Notes under the pieces: generated by a model | Database searches by the model: none | Seen by the model: the letters and a program-made list of their open reading frames with translations, nothing else | Told to the model about the DNA's origin: nothing | In this document: in pieces, positions 13,225-17,618 of the stretch | How the letters are laid out: each line of letters begins with the position of its first letter | Position numbering within the stretch: the first letter of the stretch is position 1 | Position numbers and translations under genes: made by a program | Origin: Thermoleophilaceae bacterium | Lineage (GTDB): Bacteria > Actinomycetota > Thermoleophilia > Solirubrobacterales > Thermoleophilaceae | Assembly (NCBI GenBank): GCA_013813135.1 | Contig: JACCSF010000101.1 | Span: 1 to 17,618, forward strand | Length of the DNA stretch: 17,618 bases | Reading direction: 5' to 3'

Positions 13225-13960
13225 GGCTCGCAGTCTAGGGTTCGCCGCCCTGACCCTGCAGCAAGAGATTCGCGCGATCCACCTCAAGCCGGCCACCGAG
13301 CTCGCCGAGCGCGTACTGCTGCCCGGCGATCCGCACCGCGCCCTCGCGGTTGCCCAGCACCTGCTCGACGGACCGAAGATGTTCAACCACACGCGCGGGC
13401 TCTGGGGCTACACCGGAATCGCGGCCGACGGCGAGCCGCTCACCGTCCAGGCCACCGGCATGGGCGGCCCGAGCGCCGCGATCGTCACCGAGGAGCTGAT
13501 CGCTCTCGGCGCCCGGCGGCTCGTCCGCATCGGCACTTGCGGCGCGCTCGTCGAGGGCCTCCAGCTCGGCGAGCTGGTGGCGGCGCAAACGGTGCTCTCG
13601 GCCGACGGCGCCAGCGCCGCCCTCGGCGCCAGCGGCGCGCTCGGCTCTGACCCCGAGCTGCTGGAGCGCCTGCTCGCCGCGGGCGCCCACGCGGGCACCG
13701 TGGTCAGCAGCGATCTCTTCTACGACCCGCGCGAGGACGCGGCCGGCGCGTGGTTGGAACGCGGCGCGTCCGTGGTGGAGATGGAGGCGGCCGCGATCCT
13801 CCAGGTCGCCTTTCGGCGAGGGGTGGCGGCGGCCTGCGTGCTGGCGGTGACCGACGTGCCCACACCCGAGGGCACCCGCCGGGTGGACGCCGAGCAGCTG
13901 GAGCAGATCGGCCTGCGCCTGGGCGAAGCCGGCTACGCGGCGCTCGCTACGACTCGGTGA
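13223..13960 (+). CDS. Purine/uridine nucleoside phosphorylase, family 1 (DeoD-like)
   Basis: Phosphorolysis of a nucleoside; the hexameric/UDP-phosphorylase fold, unrelated in family to the trimeric punA product at 919-1731. 245 residues. Motifs: LLPGDPHR (33-39, phosphate-binding Gly and Arg), GMGGPSAAI, RLVRIGTCGAL, SSDLFYDP (compare DLFYxP of DeoD), VVEMEAAAI (ribose-binding Met-Glu) and VTDVP with the catalytic-position Asp. DLFY favours a purine enzyme, but substrate choice between purine nucleosides and uridine is not certain. The only in-frame ATG near the expected N-terminus is 13223; it adds about 15 residues before the usual start and overlaps the start codon of the divergent gene. 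An in-frame GTG at 13205 is an alternative. It has no operon partner and ends 14 bases inside the convergent phasin-like gene. Confidence 0.87.
   Translation: MARSLGFAALTLQQEIRAIHLKPATELAERVLLPGDPHRALAVAQHLLDGPKMFNHTRGLWGYTGIAADGEPLTVQATGMGGPSAAIVTEELIALGARRLVRIGTCGALVEGLQLGELVAAQTVLSADGASAALGASGALGSDPELLERLLAAGAHAGTVVSSDLFYDPREDAAGAWLERGASVVEMEAAAILQVAFRRGVAAACVLAVTDVPTPEGTRRVDAEQLEQIGLRLGEAGYAALATTR
13232..13237 (-). promoter_or_regulatory. Candidate -10 (leaderless) for the coiled-coil/epimerase/acyltransferase operon
   Basis: TAGACT, then 7 bases, then ATG at 13224; no Shine-Dalgarno sequence. The element lies inside the first codons of the divergent phosphorylase gene, so transcription of one gene should affect the other. 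Confidence 0.45.
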
Positions 13961-14384
13961 CGGTCAACCGCTCCTGTGCGCGCGGCACCGGGCTCCCGCT
14001 CGGCGAGACCGACTCGCGCAGCGCTGCAAGGTCGCGGGCGATCTCGTCGAGGCGCTGCTCGAATGGACCGAGCGGCTCCTTCGCGCCTAGCGCGGCAAGG
14101 CGCTCCTCGAGGCGATCGATGGCGTCCTCGATGCCCTCGAGCCGCTGCGAAAGCGAGCGCAGGCGGCGCGTCACGCGTTCGATGTCGGCCGCCGATGGCA
14201 GGTTGAGGGCTCCCATAGCGACCTCTTGTGCCTGCACGGCCTTCTCGCGCGCCTCGAACCCGCGGGCGATCGCCCCGTTGACCACCGGGTTGGCGATCAG
14301 CTCCTCGGCGATCTTCCCGAGCGCCTCCTCGCCCTGCCTTGACAGTTTCTCGACGAAGGTCTCAGCGTGCTCCGGGGCGGCCAT
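13947..14384 (-). CDS. Phasin-like coiled-coil protein
   Basis: 145 residues, predicted cytosolic and helical. Residues 8-60 form an amphipathic helix pair (NPVVNGAIARGFEAREKAVQ). LPSAADIERVTRRLRSLSQ plus RLEGIEDAIDRLEERL at 62-96 gives a long coiled coil introduced by the L-P-S/T-x-x-D pattern seen in phasin-type proteins. A second short coil follows (PFEQRLDEIARDLAALRESV), then a Ser/Pro tail. The coil resembles that of the protein at 12826-13224, suggesting a related pair. It starts at ATG 14384, 7 bases after TACCCT; a longer open frame to 14633 is rejected because its N-terminal part is non-coding in style. Its stop overlaps the phosphorylase stop by 14 bases. Phasin (PHA or lipid granule coat) is a resemblance, not a proven family call; any oligomerising coiled coil is possible. 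Confidence 0.78.
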   Translation of the reverse strand: MAAPEHAETFVEKLSRQGEEALGKIAEELIANPVVNGAIARGFEAREKAVQAQEVAMGALNLPSAADIERVTRRLRSLSQRLEGIEDAIDRLEERLAALGAKEPLGPFEQRLDEIARDLAALRESVSPSGSPVPRAQERLTVTES

Positions 14385-14391
14385 CGGCGGC

Positions 14392-14397
14392 AGGGTA
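14392..14397 (-). promoter_or_regulatory. Candidate -10 (leaderless) for the phasin-like gene
   Basis: TACCCT, 7 bases, then ATG at 14384, the same geometry as before upp and the 13224 gene. No Shine-Dalgarno sequence or clear -35. Confidence 0.45.
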
Positions 14398-14436
14398 GCC
14401 CATCGGCGCCCGCGAGGGCTCCGCGGAGAGGTCTGT

Positions 14437-14459
14437 CTAACCCTCGACTTGAGCGTTAG
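14437..14459. promoter_or_regulatory. Inverted repeat, possible operator
   Basis: CTAACCCTC, a 5-base centre GACTT, then GAGCGTTAG: 8 of 9 positions are symmetric. No T-run follows, so it is not an obvious terminator. It lies about 40 bases upstream of the phasin-like -10 and about 160 bases before the rightward promoter. The size and layout suit a TetR-type dimer site; the regulator is unknown. Confidence 0.35.
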
Positions 14460-14621
14460 ATGGGCCGTGAGCGGACGGTGAGCGATCTCGCCCGCCTCAG
14501 ACCGCGCCGCAGCCGGATTGAAGGTATCCGAGCACGCGGTCGATACAAAGTCTTGATCTCGCCCGTCGAGCCCGGTCGCGGCGTGCGAGGCGACATCGCC
14601 ATCACGCCAGGCAGTTACCCA

Positions 14622-14650
14622 TTGCAGACACAAAAGCCCTCAAGTAGCGT
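14622..14650 (+). promoter_or_regulatory. Candidate promoter of the cell-wall hydrolase gene
   Basis: TTGCAG (14622-14627), exactly 17 bases, TAGCGT (14645-14650). Transcription would begin near 14657, giving a leader of about 80 bases. A second -10-like TAGCCT lies at 14675-14680. Confidence 0.4.
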
Positions 14651-14663
14651 TGGTCGCCCCGCA

Positions 14664-14715
14664 GGTGTCCCTGATAGCCTGCGCGCGCAGGTAGGGCGCT
14701 TTTCGGGGCACCCCG
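14664..14715 (+). promoter_or_regulatory. Foldable 5' leader with two competing stems
   Basis: GGUGUCCC (14664-14671) can pair along all 8 positions (one G-U) with GGGGCACC (14705-14712), enclosing a hairpin from the perfect palindrome CCTGCGCGCGCAGG (14678-14691). The 3' arm can instead form its own hairpin CGGGG-CA-CCCCG (14704-14715). The purine-rich GAGGGAGGG just downstream would be exposed or crowded accordingly. No match to the c-di-AMP riboswitch consensus was seen. Confidence 0.3.
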
Positions 14716-14738
14716 AGGGAGGGCATAGAACAGCAAGG

Positions 14739-17192
14739 ATGAAGACGCGGCTCCTCAGCATCCTGCTTGCGGCGGGAACGTTCGCCGCGGCTGGCCTGAC
14801 CGCGTTCACGATCCCGGCCGCGGCTCAGTCCCAGACCGTCTCGGTCCAGCTCCCCTCGGGAGAGATCGTGAAGGTGACTGTCGACGTGCCGCCCGGCGGC
14901 TCGCTGGCGGACATCAAGCTCCCGGGCACGATCGTCGACCGGCCCGAGACCGAGACCGCCCAGGCGCCGCCCGCGCCGGAACCTCAGCAGACGCAGGAGC
15001 AAACGACCCCGGCGCCCCCGCCCACGCCGGCACCGCCGTCGGCGGGCGGCGGCTCGCCCCAGGGACGCACCGGCAGCCGGGAGCGCGTCCGGGCCGAGCG
15101 CGAAAAGGCCCGCAAGATCACGGGCGGCAAGTCTCCAGCTGAGGATGAGGGTTCGGGCAAGGACAGCGACGCGCGGTCGAAGCTGCGCAAGGCCGACGGC
15201 ACCCCGACCTCGAGCAACCCCGGTTTCGTTGATGCGTTGCCGGGTCCGTCGTCGGCGCGTGGTGTGCCGAATTTCATCATTCGCAAGTTTCGTGTGCCGC
15301 CGTTTTTGTTGTCGATCTATCAGGCGGCGGGGATCGAGTACGGCATCCGTTGGGAGGTGCTGGCCGCGATCAACGAGATCGAGACCGACTATGGGCGCAA
15401 CCTCAACGTGTCGTCGGCGGGGGCGGTCGGTTGGATGCAGTTCATGCCGTCGACTTGGAAGACCTACGGCACCGACGCCAACAAGGACGGGCGCAAGGAC
15501 CCTTACAACCCGGTCGACGCGATCTTCGCGGCGGCGCGCTATCTGAAGGCCGCCAGCTATGAGGATGACGTGCGCCGCGCCGTCTTTGCCTACAACCACG
15601 CCGACTGGTACGTCGACTCGGTGTTGCTGCGCGCACGCCTGATCGCCGGCGTGCCGGCCGACCTGATCGGCTCGCTCACCGGACTGACCGAAGGCCGCTT
15701 CCCCGTCTACGCACGCGCACGCTACGCAGACGACCTCGCCGAGGCCGAGCTGCTCAAGCGTGTGCAGCAGGGCGAGAACGCGGCCAACGTGATCGAGTCG
15801 GCCGAGGACCGCCGCTCGATCGACATCTACGCCCGTCGCGGCGCGCCCGTGGTTGCGGTGAACGACGGCGTGATCAAGGACATCGGCACGACCGACCGGC
15901 TCGGCCACTACGTGACCCTGCAGGACGTGTACGGCAACCGCTACACGTACGCGCACCTCGGCTCGGTCTCGCAGCAGTATCCCGTGCCCAAGCGGGACGC
16001 CACGGACCCCGACCGCTCAGCGCGCGCGCTGAAGGCAAACGGCGACGAGGACGACCCCAAGCCGTCGGCGCCCGCTTCGGCCGGCCGCCAGGTGGACGAC
16101 TCGGAACGCGAGCCGGCGGACGACTCCGCCACGCAGGACGCCGGCGCCGCGAACGCCCAGGCGAGCGTGCCGATCAAGGACCGCCTGTTCGCCCACCCGG
16201 ACATGGAGGGAGCGCGCCAGGCGGGCGGCCTCGACCAGGTGCTCGATGCCAAGGCGCGCAAGGACGGCTCTTACGAGACCTACCGCAACTACTTCTCGCG
16301 CCCGTTCGGCCTCGACCCGAGCAAGGTCACGCTGCGCAGCCTGCGCAAGGGCTCGCGCGTGATCGGCGGCACGATCATCGGGCGCATCGGGCGCACCGTG
16401 GAGAACCGCGCGGCGCACCTCGATTTCTCGATTCGCCCGGCTGGCAGGGGCGCGCCGCGGATCGACCCGAAGCCGATCCTGGACGGCTGGAAGCTGCTCG
16501 AGGCGACCGCGATCTACCGCGCCTCGGGACGCAACGTGCTGCACGGCGACGACGTGGACGGCATGTCGATCGGCCAGATCCTGCTGCTGCCCAAGCCGCA
16601 GCTGGAGCGCCGCGTGCTGGCCGACGAACGCATCGACATCTACGCCTGCGGCCGCGACGACATCCGCTCGGGCCAGGTCGACCGGCGCGTCCTGGCGACG
16701 CTCGAGTACCTCGCCGAGTCGGGCCTGCGCCCGACCGTGACGAGCCTCAAGTGCGGCCACGGCTTCTACACCAGCTCCGGCAACGTCTCCGAGCACAGCT
16801 CCGGCAACGCCGTCGACATCGCCAAGGTCAACGGCATCCCGATCCTCGGCCACCAAGAGCCGGGCGGGATCACCGAACAGAGCGTGCGCAGGCTGATGGC
16901 GCTGCAGGGCACGATGGCACCCCACCAGATCATCTCCCTCTTCGAAATCGGCGCCGCCACGCTCGCGATGGCCGACCACGCCGACCACATCCACATCGGA
17001 TTCCAGCCGCTGTTCGGCGCCAACCGCAAGCTCGGCAAGCAGGCGCTGGCCGTCCTCAAGCCCGGCCAGTGGTCCGACCTGATCTCGCGCCTGCGCGAGC
17101 TCGACAACCCGGTCGTGCCGACCAAGCCCTCCAAGTACGCCCTGCCCGCCGGCAAGGACCGGCGCGCGAGCGACGCCCACGCGGGCGAGTAG
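14739..17192 (+). CDS. Exported lytic transglycosylase / degenerate M23 / M15-like peptidoglycan hydrolase
   Basis: An 817-residue cell-wall protein. Residues 1-29 are a signal peptide (MKTRLLSILLAAG ... AAAQ). A small beta region and a Pro/Thr-rich linker (to about 110) lead to an MltB/SLT_2-like transglycosylase (about 184-302) with catalytic Glu215 in INEIETDYG and GWMQFMPSTW. Residues about 355-565 are an M23 fold interrupted by about 140 low-complexity residues; Asp362 and His406 remain, but the first zinc His is Arg358 and the second His of HxH is Asp562 (HLDF), so it is probably inactive. Residues about 610-760 form an M15/extensin-C-like peptidase with apparently intact zinc ligands His686, Asp693 (SEHSSGNAVDI) and HIH at 750-752. 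ATG 14739 gives the signal peptide; AAGG touches it and GGAGGG lies 15 bases upstream. Codon use changes over residues 162-243. Cleavage of glycan by the first module is likely; peptide cleavage by the last is an inference. Confidence 0.88.
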   Translation: MKTRLLSILLAAGTFAAAGLTAFTIPAAAQSQTVSVQLPSGEIVKVTVDVPPGGSLADIKLPGTIVDRPETETAQAPPAPEPQQTQEQTTPAPPPTPAPPSAGGGSPQGRTGSRERVRAEREKARKITGGKSPAEDEGSGKDSDARSKLRKADGTPTSSNPGFVDALPGPSSARGVPNFIIRKFRVPPFLLSIYQAAGIEYGIRWEVLAAINEIETDYGRNLNVSSAGAVGWMQFMPSTWKTYGTDANKDGRKDPYNPVDAIFAAARYLKAASYEDDVRRAVFAYNHADWYVDSVLLRARLIAGVPADLIGSLTGLTEGRFPVYARARYADDLAEAELLKRVQQGENAANVIESAEDRRSIDIYARRGAPVVAVNDGVIKDIGTTDRLGHYVTLQDVYGNRYTYAHLGSVSQQYPVPKRDATDPDRSARALKANGDEDDPKPSAPASAGRQVDDSEREPADDSATQDAGAANAQASVPIKDRLFAHPDMEGARQAGGLDQVLDAKARKDGSYETYRNYFSRPFGLDPSKVTLRSLRKGSRVIGGTIIGRIGRTVENRAAHLDFSIRPAGRGAPRIDPKPILDGWKLLEATAIYRASGRNVLHGDDVDGMSIGQILLLPKPQLERRVLADERIDIYACGRDDIRSGQVDRRVLATLEYLAESGLRPTVTSLKCGHGFYTSSGNVSEHSSGNAVDIAKVNGIPILGHQEPGGITEQSVRRLMALQGTMAPHQIISLFEIGAATLAMADHADHIHIGFQPLFGANRKLGKQALAVLKPGQWSDLISRLRELDNPVVPTKPSKYALPAGKDRRASDAHAGE

Positions 17193-17618
17193 ACCGACGG
17201 CCGCGGCGCCCGAGCCCGACCTCTTCGGCTGCGTCCAGTTCGAGTTCGGCTTTCTGCTGGGCCCGCCCGACGGGCGCTACCTCGTCCGCGCGCAGGCGGA
17301 TGGGCCGGTAGAGGGTGTGCTCGTGCTCGGCACCCAGGGCGCCCCGGCTCGCTCCCGCCGCCGCGACCGGCGCACGCGCGAGCTGAGCGAGGCCGCGCCG
17401 GAGCCGCTGCCCAGCGCCCGCGCGACGGTGGTGCGGGCGCAGCCGTTCGCGTCGCGCGAGGAGGCTTGTGCGTGGCTCGCCGGGCTGGGCGCCGAGGAGG
17501 AGGCCCTCGATGACGAGCTGGGGAGCGCCTTGGCCGCGCTGAACCGGGCGCTGCGGCTGTACCGGGCCGCGACCGCCGACCCGTACCTGGCCGAGCTGTC
17601 GGCCGGCCGGGCGCTGGT
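17191..17618 (+). CDS. Unrecognised protein, open to the window edge, no canonical start codon
   Basis: This frame has the G/C-ending codon style of a real gene and reads PEPDLFGCVQFEFGFLLG, PPDGRYLVRAQADG, then an Arg-rich segment (ARSRRRDRRTRE) and a helical acidic stretch (EEEALDDELGSALAALNRALRLY). I do not recognise the family. From the TGA at 17080 in this frame to the conserved-looking PEPDLFG there is no ATG, GTG or TTG; the first GTG (17308) is well inside the domain. ACG at 17197 is one possible start. The frame is +1 relative to the hydrolase gene, whose TAG lies at its 5' edge, so a frameshift, sequencing error, rare start or pseudogene are all open. The coordinates given mark the open coding-like stretch, not a proven start. 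Confidence 0.5.

Larger units (their letters stand above)
14385..14738. other. 354-base divergent intergenic region
   Basis: No protein gene is supported here, although a frame from 14460 stays open into the downstream gene. It holds the -10 of the leftward phasin-like gene, a palindrome CTCCGCGGAG (14419-14428), a 23-base inverted repeat, a rightward promoter candidate and a foldable leader. AT content is visibly higher around 14560-14650 than in the flanking genes. No tRNA or recognised riboswitch was found. Confidence 0.75.

Noticed and set aside
13225..13392. Upstream N-terminal extension of the 132-residue coiled-coil protein
   Set aside because: The extension is antisense to the phosphorylase N-terminus and reads as composition noise (SSRCWATARARCGSPGSS). 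MAKRPSTPSEL is a natural start.
14460..14738. 93-codon N-terminal extension of the hydrolase gene
   Set aside because: It would bury the signal peptide. Its codons do not show the G/C-ending bias of the gene, and a promoter candidate lies within it.
14500..14738. c-di-AMP (ydaO-type) riboswitch before the hydrolase gene
   Set aside because: The position is tempting, but the conserved core sequences of that class are not present. Only a generic foldable leader is supported.
14640..15956. Minus-strand open frame of about 438 codons opposite the hydrolase N-terminal half
   Set aside because: Antisense of the signal peptide, linker and transglycosylase. No recognisable domain.

Overview
The window is very GC-rich (roughly 70% by eye) with strongly G/C-ending codons. 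It uses many GTG and TTG starts, 4-base GTGA gene overlaps, and what look like leaderless promoters (TANNNT placed 7-9 bases before the start codon). The gene content fits a high-GC actinobacterium, most likely class Thermoleophilia (Solirubrobacterales-like). That placement is an inference from style and protein architecture, not from a marker gene. It reads as chromosome: I see no phage, IS, tRNA, rRNA or CRISPR.

Region 1 (1-3316) is a nucleoside salvage locus. A minus-strand operon runs from a CYTH-cytidine deaminase fusion to punA (trimeric purine nucleoside phosphorylase) to deoA (thymidine phosphorylase, cut by the window edge). upp (uracil phosphoribosyltransferase) is divergent from it. 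Together they deaminate cytidine, split nucleosides into bases and sugar phosphates, and recapture uracil. Region 2 (3317-5939) holds a frameshifted tail of an MFS transporter, tilS (tRNA-Ile lysidine synthetase), and a class III adenylate cyclase with an N-terminal MerR-like helix-turn-helix. tilS overlaps the cyclase gene by 4 bases.

Region 3 (5940-9177) has a two-domain alcohol-forming fatty acyl-CoA reductase of the Marinobacter type (plus strand). It overlaps tail-to-tail with an AlkX/YcaQ-type DNA glycosylase. Region 4 (9178-14384) is a minus-strand set: a coiled-coil protein with a basic heptad-repeat tail, an atypical NAD-dependent epimerase, a lysophospholipid/MGAT-like acyltransferase, and a secreted beta-propeller/PKD protein; the glycosylase gene follows it. 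A plus-strand DeoD-type nucleoside phosphorylase and a second, related phasin-like coiled-coil gene lie upstream. The acyl-CoA reductase, acyltransferase and two phasin/HBHA-like proteins make a storage-lipid (wax ester, triacylglycerol or PHA granule) locus a reasonable hypothesis.

Region 5 (14385-17618) begins with a 354-base intergenic stretch that holds an inverted repeat, a promoter candidate and a foldable leader. It continues into an exported three-module cell-wall protein: an MltB-like lytic transglycosylase, a degenerate M23 (LytM) domain, and an M15/extensin-like metallopeptidase. The window ends inside an unrecognised reading frame that lacks a canonical start codon.
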